From Desulfuromonadales bacterium (GTDB taxonomy: Bacteria > Desulfobacterota > Desulfuromonadia > Geobacterales > Pseudopelobacteraceae): a stretch of 64,000 nucleotides of DNA. The position numbers and the translations under genes were made by a program. Below the pieces are notes generated by a model. It was not told the origin of the DNA, searched no databases, and saw only the letters and a program-made list of their open reading frames with translations. Positions 20,316 to 30,710 of the stretch are shown piece after piece (the first letter of the stretch is position 1; each line of letters starts with the position of its first letter). The stretch lies in contig DUZX01000006.1 of the NCBI GenBank assembly GCA_013349325.1, positions 56,286-120,285 of the forward strand, written 5' to 3'.

Positions 20316-21089
20316 GTGACGACACATTTCGCTCAATCGCAGTTGTGGGCATCCGTTAACGTCTATCTGCAGGGGCTACAGGAAAGCGGCCTGGATGGCC
20401 TTCCGGTGGAAACTGTTTCCATAAAAACTCCACCGGCACAGGGTGCCGTGACACGAGCAACGGGGCATACCATGAACCAGCCGCATCAGGCAGCAGTAGA
20501 ATCAAACGAAACCCTGGAACAGATCAGAAAAAGTCTGGGAGATTGCCAGCGCTGCAAGCTGAGCAGCAGCAGAAAACAGATCGTTTTTGGTGTTGGCAAT
20601 CCGCAGGCCAGACTGGTGTTTGTCGGTGAGGGGCCAGGTGCCGATGAGGATGCCAAAGGTGAGCCCTTTGTCGGCGATGCCGGTCGGATGCTGAACCGGA
20701 TCATCACCGCCATGGGACTCCGGCGGGAAGAGGTCTATATCTGCAATGTGGTCAAGTGCCGCCCCCCTCAGAACCGCAACCCGGAGAGCGATGAAATCAG
20801 CGCCTGTTCACCGTTCTTGATGCGACAGCTGCTCTCTGTCAAACCGGAAGTGATCGTGGCGCTTGGCACATTCGCCTCCCAGACCGTCCTGCAGACCAAA
20901 GAGCCGATTTCAAAACTGCGCGGCAAGTTCCGGGATTTCCACGGCATTCCGCTCATGCCGACCTACCACCCCTCTTACCTTTTGCGTACCGGCGGCAATT
21001 CAGCATCGTTCTGGGATGTCTGGAGCGATATGACCCAGGTACTGCAGCTGCTTGGTCTGCCGGTTCCGGACAAAAGCCGCAAGAGTTAG
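20316..21089 (+). CDS. Family 4 uracil-DNA glycosylase
   Basis: DNA repair enzyme removing uracil, 257 residues, GTG start with SD GAGG. Core motifs: [33 protein letters not shown] and the active-site YHPSYLLR. Four Cys for the [4Fe-4S] cluster are visible: C-Q-R-C before the first motif, the Cys of VVKCRPP and the Cys of ISACSPF. The first ~65 residues are a variable N-terminal extension common in bacterial family 4 enzymes. No operon partners. Confidence 0.92.
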   Translation: MTTHFAQSQLWASVNVYLQGLQESGLDGLPVETVSIKTPPAQGAVTRATGHTMNQPHQAAVESNETLEQIRKSLGDCQRCKLSSSRKQIVFGVGNPQARLVFVGEGPGADEDAKGEPFVGDAGRMLNRIITAMGLRREEVYICNVVKCRPPQNRNPESDEISACSPFLMRQLLSVKPEVIVALGTFASQTVLQTKEPISKLRGKFRDFHGIPLMPTYHPSYLLRTGGNSASFWDVWSDMTQVLQLLGLPVPDKSRKS

Positions 21090-21107
21090 CGTTTACACGG
21101 GGGCTCT

Positions 21108-22208
21108 TTAAAACAGATCCAGATTCTGCAGCTTTTTAAACGGCTGATTGCCAAAATCCTGGCGCTCCGCTCTTGTCGCCTTTGGTTCTGCAACAACATC
21201 CTCCCGGAGTGGTTGGCAGGAGCTGTCACAGACCTGCTCTGTTTCGAGCACCTCTTCCATGCCGTTACTCTTGAAGAAGTAGCGGTCATAGAGGCGGTGA
21301 TGCGCGGTCCAGCGGGAGGTTGAAACAGCCTCTTTGGCAATATGTGCACGGATACCGTTAATTTTGGAATCCAGATCGTCCAGGTAATTGAGGATTGTGG
21401 CCTCGATCGTCTTGGGTCGCTTGGGCGATCCGTATTCGTACTGTCCGTGATGCGACAGCAGCATATGTTTCAACAAGAGCGACAGTTCGCGGGGAAAACC
21501 GTCCACCGTGCGGATCTTCTCCTCTACCAGTTCGACACCGATGGTGATATGACCGAGCAATTTACCGGCATCGGTATAATCAAAGGCCCGTTCGAAACTC
21601 ATTTCATAAATCTTGCCGACATCGTGCAGCAGCGCCCCGACAATCAGCAGATCTTCGTTGATGCCACCGTACAGCGGGACAATGGCTTTGACCAGTTTGA
21701 CCAGCGAAAGCGAATGCTCCAGCAAGCCACCCAGGTAGACATGATGCATCCCTTTGGCAGCCGGGGCCGCACAGTAGAGGTTCATAACCGCATCATCGTC
21801 GAGAAAAGCCTGCATCAACCCGCGTAAAAAGGGGTTGCGGAGCGCGGCGATGGTATCGCTCAGTTCCCGGCGCATTTCGTCTCCAGAGCGCTGTGATTCC
21901 GGCAGAAAATCAGCCAGCGAAACCTGTTCCTCGGGCACTTTGCCGATTTCGGCAATCACAACCTGCATCTTGTTCATATAGACGGAGGCTTTGCCGCGCA
22001 CCTGAACAAAATCATCCTTGCTAAATTGTTTATCCAATACTTCGGTGTTGTCCCAGATTTTGGCTTCAATATCGCCACTTTTGTCCATCAGTCGCAAGTT
22101 CATGTAGGGTTTGCCATTTTTGGCCATGGCCATGACCTTGTCCTTGACCAGAAAAACGGCCTGAACCGTATCGCGATCCTTGATATCACAGACATACTGT
22201 TTTGCCAC
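21108..22208 (-). CDS. YhaM-type 3'-5' exoribonuclease (OB-fold plus HD domain)
   Basis: 366 residues from the GTG at 22208, which has SD GAGAGGAG; the upstream reading frame is non-coding. N-terminal OB-fold nucleic acid-binding domain (about 10-95, AKNGKPYMNLRLMDKSGDIE) then an HD phosphohydrolase domain (HVYLGGLLEHSLSL, ALLHDVGKIYEM, HMLLSHHGQYEYG). This pairing is that of YhaM/CBF1 exonucleases acting on RNA and single-stranded DNA. A C-terminal tail follows. Divergent from htpX. Confidence 0.85.
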   Translation of the reverse strand: MAKQYVCDIKDRDTVQAVFLVKDKVMAMAKNGKPYMNLRLMDKSGDIEAKIWDNTEVLDKQFSKDDFVQVRGKASVYMNKMQVVIAEIGKVPEEQVSLADFLPESQRSGDEMRRELSDTIAALRNPFLRGLMQAFLDDDAVMNLYCAAPAAKGMHHVYLGGLLEHSLSLVKLVKAIVPLYGGINEDLLIVGALLHDVGKIYEMSFERAFDYTDAGKLLGHITIGVELVEEKIRTVDGFPRELSLLLKHMLLSHHGQYEYGSPKRPKTIEATILNYLDDLDSKINGIRAHIAKEAVSTSRWTAHHRLYDRYFFKSNGMEEVLETEQVCDSSCQPLREDVVAEPKATRAERQDFGNQPFKKLQNLDLF

Positions 22209-22413
22209 GCGCTGACTCCTCTCTTGACGCTGCTGCCGGTCGGGGGTGAATTTGATGGGCGGGACGTTAGCACGATGCGGAAGCGATAGGCAAGCATTGA
22301 ACCGCTCACGCCGGCACTGGAAACGGCAAACCTTGCACTTTTCTGCGGCGATGCTTATCATGACGATAAGCCGGTCGGACCGGATATTCTCTTTTACGTT
22401 TATGAGGTTTGCG

Positions 22414-23271
22414 ATGAATACACTAAAAACAACATGTTTGATGGCCCTATTAACCGTGCTGCTGGTACTGGTCGGAGGTGCTATCGGCGGCAGAGGTGGG
22501 ATGGCTATGGCCTTCCTGCTGGCGGGGGGGATGAATTTTTTCTCCTACTGGTTCTCCGACAAAATCGTGTTGAGCATGTATGGTGCCCAACCGATAGAAG
22601 AGCACAATGATCCCCGTTTTTATGGTATTGTGCGCCGTCTGGCCACTCGGGCCGGGTTGCCGATGCCGAAGGTTTATATTATTCAGGACGACAGTCCCAA
22701 CGCCTTTGCTACCGGTCGTAACCCGGAGCATGCCGCTGTGGCCGCCACTACCGGAATCATGAGGCTTTTGAATGATGAGGAGCTGGCCGGTGTCATGGCG
22801 CACGAGCTGGGGCACGTCAGGAATCGGGATATTCTGGTCTCGACGCTGGCGGCCACTTTTGCGGGTGCTATTACGTATCTGGCGCATATGGCACAGTGGG
22901 GTGCCATGTTCGGTGGCGGAAGGAGTGATGACAATGAAGGGGGCAGCGGTCTGTTCGGGACACTCTTTATGGCTATTCTGGCGCCGATCGCGGCCATGCT
23001 GGTTCAGATGGCCATTTCGCGTTCACGCGAGTTCGGTGCCGATGCCGCCGGAGCCCAGATCAGCGGCAATCCCCTTTCTCTGGCCCGCGCATTGCAGAAA
23101 CTTGAAATGGGGAGTCGGCAGATCCCGATGGACGCCAATGCCGCCACAGCCCATATGTTTATCGTCAATCCTCTTACCGGCGGCGGCCTGATGTCGCTCT
23201 TCTCCACGCACCCCCCGATTCCGGAACGAGTGCATCGCCTGGAAGATATCTCGAGGACTCATGATTATTAG
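22414..23271 (+). CDS. htpX: Membrane zinc metalloprotease HtpX
   Basis: Membrane-embedded M48 protease for damaged membrane proteins, 285 residues from the ATG at 22414 (SD GAGG), giving an N-terminal pair of membrane helices right at the start. Zinc motif [12 protein letters not shown] (HEXXH) with the third ligand Glu in [13 protein letters not shown], and two further helices between. C-terminal [13 protein letters not shown] is the usual HtpX ending. Overlaps rsmB by 11 bases. Confidence 0.95.
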   Translation: MNTLKTTCLMALLTVLLVLVGGAIGGRGGMAMAFLLAGGMNFFSYWFSDKIVLSMYGAQPIEEHNDPRFYGIVRRLATRAGLPMPKVYIIQDDSPNAFATGRNPEHAAVAATTGIMRLLNDEELAGVMAHELGHVRNRDILVSTLAATFAGAITYLAHMAQWGAMFGGGRSDDNEGGSGLFGTLFMAILAPIAAMLVQMAISRSREFGADAAGAQISGNPLSLARALQKLEMGSRQIPMDANAATAHMFIVNPLTGGGLMSLFSTHPPIPERVHRLEDISRTHDY

Positions 23272-24640
23272 ACGCGCCGCACCTGTACCTCAGGGCAGTA
23301 ATTCCTCAAATCCCCGTCAGGCAGCCTGTGAAACCCTGCTGCGTATCAGAAAAGAGGGGGGCTTTGCCGATCGATTGATCGACAGTGAGCTTTCCAACGG
23401 CTCCTTGAGCGGTCCGGATCGCGGACTTTATGCTGAGCTGGTATTCGGAGTGTTGCGACGACAGGGTACACTTGATCATATCCTCCAGCAGCTGCTTGAT
23501 AAGCCGATGATCGCACTTGATCCGCAGGCGCTCATTATCCTGCGGATCGGACTCTATCAGCTGACCTGCCTCGACCGAATTCCTGAATCCGCCGCCGTTA
23601 ACGAATCCGTCAATCTGGCAAAGCTGATCACGCCCGGTACCAGCGGGTTGATCAACGCTGTCCTGAGAAATTACCTGCGTCGCCGAGATACCATCAGTTT
23701 CCCTGATATGAAAATCGCTCCTGCTGCAGCAATCGCAGCCCGCTGTTCCCAGCCGGAGTGGCTTGCCGAACAGTGGCTTGACCAGCTTGGCGGTATCGAA
23801 GCCGAGCAGCTGGCAGAGGCATCTTCGCAGCAGCCTTCACTGACACTGCGGGTTAATACGCTCCGCTCCAGTCGCGACTACGTCTGGCAGGAATTTGAAA
23901 AACAGAGCATCTCTACGACCGCCTGCCGCTTTTCGTCGGCTGGTATCATTGTAACCGGGCGTCATTCCATTACCACGCTGCCCGGTTTTGAAAGCGGACT
24001 TTTTGCCGTACAGGATGAAGCGTCACAGGTGGCCGGGATGCTGCTGGGAGCTGAAGCGGGACAGAGGATCTGGGACGCCTGCGCAGCCCCGGGTGGCAAG
24101 AGCGGATGCCTGGCGCAACAGATGGATGATCGCGGTGAGTTGATCGCCACGGATATATCCCGTTCCAAGTTGACCCGTGTTCAGGAAACCATGCGCCGAC
24201 TCGGTATCAGCTGCCTGTCAACGGCAGTTGCCGACCTCCATCAGCCGGATACATTTCCGGCCGGCTCCTTTGATCGGATCCTGCTGGACGCCCCCTGCTC
24301 CGGCCTGGGGGTCATCCGCCGTAATCCGGAGGCCAAGTGGCGCCTCTTCTCCGGCGACATAACCCGTCTGGCCGCCGTTCAGAAAACTCTGCTGAAGAAC
24401 GCCGCGCAAAAACTGAAACCGGGAGGAGTGCTGCTGTATTCCACCTGTTCCACCTCGGAAGCGGAAAACGAAGAGGTCATCGAGGAATTTCTTTCTCAGA
24501 ACTCCGGATTCGTGCTAGAAAACCTGAACGAACTCTTTCCGCAGTGGTCAGAGCTTTTCACCTTTTACGGCATGTTGCGAACCTGGCCGCATCGCCACAG
24601 TATGGACGGCTTCTTCGCTGCACGAATTAAGCGGTTATAA
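23261..24640 (+). CDS. rsmB: 16S rRNA m5C967 methyltransferase RsmB
   Basis: 459 residues: NusB-like RNA-binding domain (about 15-145) followed by a NOL1/NOP2/Sun methyltransferase domain. SAM motif [11 protein letters not shown] near 268, catalytic Cys in [15 protein letters not shown], and the second Cys in [11 protein letters not shown]. Modifies C967 of 16S rRNA. Start at 23261 overlaps the htpX stop; an in-frame start with adequate SD (GAGG) at the end of htpX supports it. Confidence 0.95.
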   Translation: MIIRRAAPVPQGSNSSNPRQAACETLLRIRKEGGFADRLIDSELSNGSLSGPDRGLYAELVFGVLRRQGTLDHILQQLLDKPMIALDPQALIILRIGLYQLTCLDRIPESAAVNESVNLAKLITPGTSGLINAVLRNYLRRRDTISFPDMKIAPAAAIAARCSQPEWLAEQWLDQLGGIEAEQLAEASSQQPSLTLRVNTLRSSRDYVWQEFEKQSISTTACRFSSAGIIVTGRHSITTLPGFESGLFAVQDEASQVAGMLLGAEAGQRIWDACAAPGGKSGCLAQQMDDRGELIATDISRSKLTRVQETMRRLGISCLSTAVADLHQPDTFPAGSFDRILLDAPCSGLGVIRRNPEAKWRLFSGDITRLAAVQKTLLKNAAQKLKPGGVLLYSTCSTSEAENEEVIEEFLSQNSGFVLENLNELFPQWSELFTFYGMLRTWPHRHSMDGFFAARIKRL

Positions 24641-24652
24641 ATATAAAACCTC

Positions 24653-24807
24653 ACCACTGAGTCACAGAGGGCACCGAGAAAATAATGTAAATGGGGTGAA
24701 TACCGCGCTTTGGTATCAGTACTTTTATTAACTGAGGCGATGTGCTGATTACATGTATTCATAGAAAACCTCTGTATTTTCTCCGTGTTCTCCGTGACTC
24801 TGTGGTT
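24653..24807. repeat. Palindromic intergenic repeat element
   Basis: Two inverted arms, ACCACTGAGTCACAGAGG onward (24653-24683) and its imperfect reverse complement (24775-24807), enclose about 90 bases of AT-rich sequence. A single arm recurs at 57187-57218. The ACCACAGAGTCACAGAGA type sequence looks like a dispersed non-coding repeat, possibly a MITE. It fills the gap between rsmB and rpe. Confidence 0.65.
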
Positions 24808-24828
24808 GATTGTCAACAGGAGTTCTGA

Positions 24829-25494
24829 ATGAAAAAAATTGCACCTTCAATTCTTTCGGCTGATTTTTCATGTCTGGGTGATGAAATCCGAGCTGTCGAA
24901 GTCGGCGGCGCCGATTATATCCACATTGATGTCATGGATGGTCATTTTGTCCCCAACATTACCATCGGTCCGCTGGTGGTTGACGCGGTCCGCAAGGTGA
25001 CCACTTTGCCACTGGATGTTCATCTGATGATCGATAACCCCGACCTGTATATACCTGATTTCGTTGCAGCCGGTGCCGACATAATTGTCGTTCACGCCGA
25101 GGCGACGAATCACCTGCACCGCACGGTTCAGCTGATTAAATCTCTGGGGAAGCGAGCCGGAGTTTCGCTCAACCCCGCTACGCCGCTGAACGTGCTGGAT
25201 TATATTCTGGAGGAACTGGATCTGGTGCTCCTGATGACGGTTAACCCCGGTTTCGGCGGCCAGAATTTTATCGAAGCCTGTCTTCCCAAGATCCATGCTT
25301 TGCGGGCCATGCTTGATAAGCGCGGCTGTGAGACCGAACTGGAGGTGGATGGCGGCGTCAAGCCTTCCAATATTGCCCGCATTGCGCACGCCGGTGCCGA
25401 CGTTTTCGTAGCCGGCAGTGCCGTATACGGCACAACGGACTATCGGGCTGCCATTACCGAAATGAAACGGCTGGCTAAAGAAACTATGCTGTAA
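24829..25494 (+). CDS. rpe: Ribulose-phosphate 3-epimerase
   Basis: Interconverts ribulose 5-phosphate and xylulose 5-phosphate in the pentose phosphate pathway. 221 residues, TIM barrel; metal/catalytic segments [30 protein letters not shown] and LEVDGGV are all present, as is the phosphate-binding [16 protein letters not shown] seven bases upstream of the ATG. Single gene behind the palindromic repeat. Confidence 0.96.
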   Translation: MKKIAPSILSADFSCLGDEIRAVEVGGADYIHIDVMDGHFVPNITIGPLVVDAVRKVTTLPLDVHLMIDNPDLYIPDFVAAGADIIVVHAEATNHLHRTVQLIKSLGKRAGVSLNPATPLNVLDYILEELDLVLLMTVNPGFGGQNFIEACLPKIHALRAMLDKRGCETELEVDGGVKPSNIARIAHAGADVFVAGSAVYGTTDYRAAITEMKRLAKETML

Positions 25495-25568
25495 CTATAT
25501 CCTGATTCCTGCAGAAGTTAGCGTTTTACTAATTGAGTTTTAAAGGAATTTGGGATACATTCGCCTCC

Positions 25569-26486
25569 ATGTCCAATAGCGTATTGATCATAGATGATTC
25601 GGAAAATGTTCGGGACAGAATCGTAAAAATTCTTGAATCATATGAGCTGTTTTCCCGTTTTTACGAGGCGGAGGACGGTCTGGAGGGTTTTAAGCGACTC
25701 CTCTCCGCTCCGGTTGATATTATCCTCTGTGATCTGGAGATGCCGCGTATTGATGGTTTCAAGTTTCTGGGAATGCTTAAATCACGTCCCGAGCTTCAGG
25801 ATGTACCGGTCATCATCCTGACCGGCATGAACGACCGCGAGCTGAAGATCAAGGGACTTGAGCAGGGAGCCAGTGACTATGTCACGAAACCGTTCGATCC
25901 CGGCGAACTCGTTGCCCGCGTCAAGGTACACCTCAAGATTAAAAAACTGCAGGACGAACTGAAGCGCACCAACGAGCTGTTGCTGGAGCTTTCCAACACT
26001 GATCACCTGACCGGACTTTTCAACCGGCGCTATATGATGGAAGCCCTTGAAAAAGAGGTCCAGAGGTGCATACGCAAGACCGGTAACCTGGCTCTTATCA
26101 TGCTTGATATTGATCATTTCAAGCAGGTTAACGATACCTACGGTCATCTGCAAGGTGATGTCGTGCTGCAAAAAGTGGCGGCCCAACTACAGAAGGAGCT
26201 GCGCAGCTACGATTGTGCCGCACGGTATGGCGGCGAAGAATTCGTAGCGATCCTCCCCGACTCCTCCCTTAACGAGGCTCTGTTCGTCGCCGAACGGATT
26301 CGGCAGGCTGTGCAGGGGAACATTTTTCACGGTGCTCTGGCCGAGCTTCACCTAACCGCCAGCCTGGGAGTCGCCTGTTTTTCGCAGGAACAGTCACTAT
26401 CTGTTGACGGATTTATCAAACAGGCGGATGACGCCCTCTATCGGGCCAAGGCCAATGGCCGTAATCGGGTTGAATCCCAGGAATAG
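25569..26486 (+). CDS. Response regulator with GGDEF domain (diguanylate cyclase, PleD-like)
   Basis: 305 residues: receiver domain with acidic pocket DD (9-10), Asp55 and Lys in VTKPF, then a GGDEF domain with active-site RYGGEEF. Five residues before the active site is RSYD, an intact RxxD inhibitory site, so the enzyme probably makes c-di-GMP with product inhibition. The ATG at 25569 is chosen because the receiver begins right after; its SD is weak, and a TTG at 25533 is the alternative. No kinase is adjacent. Confidence 0.92.
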   Translation: MSNSVLIIDDSENVRDRIVKILESYELFSRFYEAEDGLEGFKRLLSAPVDIILCDLEMPRIDGFKFLGMLKSRPELQDVPVIILTGMNDRELKIKGLEQGASDYVTKPFDPGELVARVKVHLKIKKLQDELKRTNELLLELSNTDHLTGLFNRRYMMEALEKEVQRCIRKTGNLALIMLDIDHFKQVNDTYGHLQGDVVLQKVAAQLQKELRSYDCAARYGGEEFVAILPDSSLNEALFVAERIRQAVQGNIFHGALAELHLTASLGVACFSQEQSLSVDGFIKQADDALYRAKANGRNRVESQE

Positions 26487-26521
26487 TGCACTTCCGGTGG
26501 CCTTGACATAAAGGAGCTTGT

Positions 26522-27967
26522 TTGACTTCATACATCTCATGCCTCATCGCTGTAATCCTCCTGCTTTGTAACGTTTCTACGCCCCTCGCAGCAACGCCTG
26601 CACAGATCGAACGTCCGCCACTCTCGGAAAACTGGTTTGGTATCTATCTTGACAACGAACGGGTCGGTTTCTACCGACAACGGATCAGTGAAGGTGCCGA
26701 TGGCTATCGCATGGATGGTGACGGGAGTATCTATCTGCGTGTGATGGGATTCTCAAAAGAGGCTTCCACTCGTGAGACCTATCAGGTTACAAAAAATCTG
26801 GTGCTGCGCTCTTTTGACGTTGAACAGACCATCAACGGCTCAACATCACGTACGACCGGTACAGTCGCCGGCGGCAACATCCGCATTAAACATGAGGATA
26901 AGGGAAAATCGTCCGACAAGCTGGTACGCTATAAAGGTGAAGTCTATCCCGGGCCGGCTCTTAACCTCTACCCGCTGCTGCATGACTCGACGACGGGAAA
27001 ATCCTATAAAATCCTGACATTTGATCCGGAAGAGCTGAAAGTTAAAGAGGTCAAGATCTCCGTCGTGGGGAGGGAGAAAACCCCGGATGGGGTGGAGGCC
27101 ATCAAGCTGAGTAACAACCTCTATCCGTTTGTCAGCAATGATATCTGGGTAGACAATCAGGGCTCCACACTGTACGAATCTGTACGTAACGGCCTTGTCA
27201 TCACCAAAGCCGAAAAGACGAAGGAGTTGGCCGTTTTTGTCGGTGAGCATGCCCTTTCCAAGAAGGATCTTATCTATGATTTCAGTCTTGTTCGGGCTGA
27301 GCCACCAATTAAAAACATCGCAAAGCTGACCGGTCTGTCTCTGGAGATCAGCGGTTGGAATGATGACCTGCCGCTGTTGCAGGGAGGGGGGCAACTCGCA
27401 CAGAAACTGAGTGCTGGAAAAATAATCTTCAAGACCGGTACCCTGGTTGAGCCGGACGGCGTCCCAGCTGCTGCTGAGCCGGTCACGGCGTATCTGCAGC
27501 CGGCCGACAAGATCGAATCAAACAATGCGCTCATTATGACTCAGGTCCGCTTGCTGGCCACAGATACCAAAGGACCGGAAGAGCTGGTGAAAAAAATAGC
27601 GGCGTGGACGGCTGAGTGGCTGAGTGACAGCGTTGATGACGGAGGCGGTGCCGCCGCCAGTTATGTATCAAAGCGGGGTAATTGCCAGACGCATGCGCGC
27701 CTCTACTCGGCGCTGGCGCGGGCCGCCGGTATTCCGACCCGTTTTGTTTCGGGGCTTGTGTATCAGGAAGGAAAAGGGTTTTTGTACCACAGTTGGGCAG
27801 AGAGCTTCTTAGCTGGGCGCTGGGTAGCCGTTGATCCCACCTACAATCAGTTTCCTGCCGATCCCACCCATCTGAAACTCCTGGAGGGGCACCTGCCGGA
27901 GGATCTGGCGCCGATTATCACCATTATTGGCCGCGTCAAAATTCAGGTGCTTGAAAAACGCTACTGA
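26522..27967 (+). CDS. Exported transglutaminase-like protein
   Basis: 481 residues, TTG start with SD AAGGAG, N-terminal signal peptide. The large middle part (about 30-340) is beta-rich with no recognised motif. The C-terminal transglutaminase core has Cys in SKRGNCQTHARLYSALAR, His in YHSWAESFL and Asp in VAVDPTYNQF, the Cys-His-Asp triad, so it is likely a cysteine protease or peptide-bond enzyme in the periplasm. Function unknown; not in an obvious operon. Confidence 0.82.
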   Translation: MTSYISCLIAVILLLCNVSTPLAATPAQIERPPLSENWFGIYLDNERVGFYRQRISEGADGYRMDGDGSIYLRVMGFSKEASTRETYQVTKNLVLRSFDVEQTINGSTSRTTGTVAGGNIRIKHEDKGKSSDKLVRYKGEVYPGPALNLYPLLHDSTTGKSYKILTFDPEELKVKEVKISVVGREKTPDGVEAIKLSNNLYPFVSNDIWVDNQGSTLYESVRNGLVITKAEKTKELAVFVGEHALSKKDLIYDFSLVRAEPPIKNIAKLTGLSLEISGWNDDLPLLQGGGQLAQKLSAGKIIFKTGTLVEPDGVPAAAEPVTAYLQPADKIESNNALIMTQVRLLATDTKGPEELVKKIAAWTAEWLSDSVDDGGGAAASYVSKRGNCQTHARLYSALARAAGIPTRFVSGLVYQEGKGFLYHSWAESFLAGRWVAVDPTYNQFPADPTHLKLLEGHLPEDLAPIITIIGRVKIQVLEKRY

Positions 27968-27975
27968 AATAGCGC

Positions 27976-29265
27976 TTAAAACTGTGCCACAAAGTTGTCC
28001 ACCAAAGTTCGCAGCTGTTTTTTCATGCCGCGCTTCCAGGGCCCAACAGCCACCAGCCTCAGATTTTCGGGAGCAAAGACAGTGCGGGCTACGGACTGAA
28101 TATCAGCAGAGCTGATGTTGCCGGCCTCCTCACGATCCTGATCGATACTCCGGACAACCCCCATCAGTTCCCCCCATCCATAGCGGCCACCCATCTCATA
28201 GGTAGAATCACGGCTGTACTCAAGATCAAAGATGTAGGAAGTGCGTATGCGCTCAAGTTCGCCAACCGGAACCGGCGTGCGGGTGATACTCAGGATCTCT
28301 GCCAGTGTCGTTTCAACCGCCTGAAGCAGCGTAGCGGCGGCGGTCGACAGATCAAAAGCCAGACAGCCGGTTTCATCGTAGGCCGCTACAGAGCCTTCCA
28401 CCGAGTAGATGATGCCCAGCTCTTCCCTCAGACGCAGGTGCAGCCTTGAACTGCCGCCCCCTGCCAGAATACGGCGCAGGAAGCGGAGCGCCATAAATCG
28501 GCTGTCTCCCCGTGCAAGGCCGAGAAAAGCCAACTGCAGATTCATCTGGCTGTCAGAATCCTGCACGCAGGTGATCGTCGGACGAGTGGTCTTGATGGTT
28601 GCCAGGTGCACAGGTGGCAGCGTCCGATCCTGCCAGCCGATAAAACTGGCCAGAGCAGCGGCGATTACAGAAGATCGCTCTACCGGCCCGGAAACAACCA
28701 GCACGGCGTTGGAAGGGATATAATAGCGCTGCAGGTGCTCAAACAGGTCGTGATGCTCAATCGCTGCGATGCTCTCCAGCGTACCGATCGTCGGTCTGCC
28801 AAGCGGGTGACCCGGCCAGAGCAGGCGACTGGTGATCGTATCTGGATTTACCTCGGTACCCTGTTCGTTCAGGTCTTCACGGGCTTCTTCGGTGATGATC
28901 CGTTTTTCTATCTCTATGCCGGTCAGCAGCGGGCGCTGCAGCATGGAAGCGAAGATCTGCATGCCTTCTGCGATATGGTCGGGATGAATGCGGGAATAGT
29001 AACAGGTGGAATCGGTATCAGTCGCGGCGTTCGGTGCACCGCCGATCGCCTCGAAGGCGTTCTCGATGGCCAGTGATGAAGCGAAGTCGGCCGTCCCGCG
29101 AAACAGGATATGTTCCAGAAAATGCGAGAGCCCTTCCCGTCCCGGAGGATCGTGGCGCCCCCCTACTTTCAGATATATCGCCAGTTCGGCGGCGTGCAGA
29201 TGCGGCATCTCGACACAGACGACTCGCAGGCCATTAGAAAGGGTTTCTTGAAAAGGAAGAATCAT
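27976..29265 (-). CDS. M16 family zinc peptidase
   Basis: 429 residues, inverted zinc motif HFLEH (HXXEH) near residue 49 with the third ligand Glu in EEAREDLNEQG about 75 residues on, so metal binding is intact. The C-terminal half is the usual inactive M16 repeat with a ...GGGSSRLHLRLREELG... region. Related to mitochondrial processing peptidase and bacterial PqqL/YmxG proteins. Overlaps the HIT gene by four bases on the same strand, which lies upstream. Confidence 0.92.
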   Translation of the reverse strand: MILPFQETLSNGLRVVCVEMPHLHAAELAIYLKVGGRHDPPGREGLSHFLEHILFRGTADFASSLAIENAFEAIGGAPNAATDTDSTCYYSRIHPDHIAEGMQIFASMLQRPLLTGIEIEKRIITEEAREDLNEQGTEVNPDTITSRLLWPGHPLGRPTIGTLESIAAIEHHDLFEHLQRYYIPSNAVLVVSGPVERSSVIAAALASFIGWQDRTLPPVHLATIKTTRPTITCVQDSDSQMNLQLAFLGLARGDSRFMALRFLRRILAGGGSSRLHLRLREELGIIYSVEGSVAAYDETGCLAFDLSTAAATLLQAVETTLAEILSITRTPVPVGELERIRTSYIFDLEYSRDSTYEMGGRYGWGELMGVVRSIDQDREEAGNISSADIQSVARTVFAPENLRLVAVGPWKRGMKKQLRTLVDNFVAQF

Positions 29266-29675
29266 AGCAGGGCGCTCCGGATAATTTCTCTTCGTTGCAG
29301 GTATTCTGCGGGAGTCAACAGCACGTCGACATGCGGCTCAGCCCAAATTGGACGGGGCCAGAGTGGATCGGTTGCAAAGCGCGGCACCAGATGCCAGTGG
29401 ATATGTGGCACCATATTTCCCAGCAATTCATAATTGATTTTTGCCGGTTGAAAAATATCGTACAGCACCTTGGCTACACAGCTGACCTCTTCCATGAGTT
29501 CGCTGCGAACCTCCCGGTCGAGCTGAAAAAGCTCGCTGCAATGTATCTTCGTAGACAGTAGCGTATAACCGGGAAAGAACTGATCCCTCATGAGGGTAAC
29601 ATAGGAGTGTTTCAGTTCGCAGATTCTCAGATCGGCATCGGTTTCCCAGCGGTTGCACATCGGGCATACTTGCAT
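29262..29675 (-). CDS. HIT family nucleotide hydrolase/transferase
   Basis: 137 residues from the ATG at 29675 (SD GAGG ten bases upstream; a TTG three codons earlier is too close to it). Carries the histidine triad VPHIHWHLVPRF and an N-terminal C-P-M-C that with a second site may bind zinc, as in other bacterial HIT proteins. Substrate is likely a nucleoside phosphate ester but is not determinable. First gene of a two-gene operon with the M16 peptidase. Confidence 0.88.
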   Translation of the reverse strand: MQVCPMCNRWETDADLRICELKHSYVTLMRDQFFPGYTLLSTKIHCSELFQLDREVRSELMEEVSCVAKVLYDIFQPAKINYELLGNMVPHIHWHLVPRFATDPLWPRPIWAEPHVDVLLTPAEYLQRREIIRSALL

Positions 29676-29887
29676 GGTATTCAAACCTCATAAGATGTAA
29701 TGCTTACGAGCATTTTGATAGCAGGTGACGATATTCGGATTTATCTATTTACACAAGAAAAAGTTCGCGATGTATTGACTTTTTCACGTTCAAATCGTAT
29801 TGATCAAGGCCGCAGTCATACTAATCCAGAGTCTGGAAGAATGATGCGTGTCGAAGGTGCACAAAATAAGCTGAAAAGGGACTTTAC

Positions 29888-30226
29888 ATGAGCCAGTTAC
29901 CAAAATGTCCGACCTGTAGTTCAGAATTTACCTACGAAGACGGAGTGATGTTCGTCTGTCCGGAGTGCGCCTTCGAGTGGCCGAAAGAAGCTGAGGAGGC
30001 GGTTAGCGAGGAGATGGTTGTCCGGGATGCTTTCGGCAATGAACTGAAGGCCGGTGATTCGATCACGGTTATCAAGGATCTGAAGATCAAGGGTTCGTCA
30101 GCAGTGGTCAAAACCGGGGTCAAGATCAAAATTATCCGCCTCGTATCGGGCGATCACGACATCGACTGCAAGATCGACGGAATCGGTGCGATGCAGCTCA
30201 AATCCGGGTTCGTCAAGAAAGCATAA
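29888..30226 (+). CDS. PhnA/YjdM family zinc-ribbon protein
   Basis: 112 residues. N-terminal zinc ribbon (C-P-T-C at 7-10 and C-P-E-C at 24-27) followed by the conserved [25 protein letters not shown] domain. Despite the PhnA name, family members have no proven part in phosphonate use. Good SD (AAAAGGG) upstream. Dtd follows after 13 bases, so the two may be co-transcribed. Confidence 0.92.
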   Translation: MSQLPKCPTCSSEFTYEDGVMFVCPECAFEWPKEAEEAVSEEMVVRDAFGNELKAGDSITVIKDLKIKGSSAVVKTGVKIKIIRLVSGDHDIDCKIDGIGAMQLKSGFVKKA

Positions 30227-30239
30227 CAGGGAATAATCC

Positions 30240-30677
30240 GTGAAAGCCGTCATTCAGCGTGTTACCTCTGCCTCGGTTGCAGTTGCAGATCAAATTGTCG
30301 GTCAGATCGGCCCAGGAATTGTTGTCCTGCTTGGAGTAGAGAAAGGGGACGCAGAAGCGCAGGCCGACTGGCTGGTTGACAAGATCTGCGGGCTGCGCAT
30401 TTTCTCCGATGTTGACGGCAAAATGAACCTTGCACTACAAGATGTCGGCGGCAGCCTGCTGCTTATCTCCCAGTTTACTCTGGCAGGTAACTGTGTAAAG
30501 GGAAAGCGCCCTTCTTTCGATACAGCGGCTTCGGCAGACGAAGGAAAGCGTCTGTACGACTATTTTGTTACCGTCGCCAAGCGCAGCGGTCTGCCGGTTG
30601 AGACCGGCATATTTCAGGCCGATATGCAGGTGTCGCTGGTCAATGACGGGCCGGTTACATTTATTCTGGAGCGATAA
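30240..30677 (+). CDS. dtd: D-aminoacyl-tRNA deacylase
   Basis: Removes D-amino acids wrongly loaded on tRNA. 145 residues, usual length, GTG start with SD AGGGAA. Active-site motifs [10 protein letters not shown] and the C-terminal substrate-gating NDGPVTF (Gly-Pro pair) are intact. Lies between phnA and mqnD in what looks like one transcript. Confidence 0.95.
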   Translation: MKAVIQRVTSASVAVADQIVGQIGPGIVVLLGVEKGDAEAQADWLVDKICGLRIFSDVDGKMNLALQDVGGSLLLISQFTLAGNCVKGKRPSFDTAASADEGKRLYDYFVTVAKRSGLPVETGIFQADMQVSLVNDGPVTFILER

Positions 30678-30710
30678 ACTGCCGACCATCAGACGATCTG
30701 TGGAGATGCC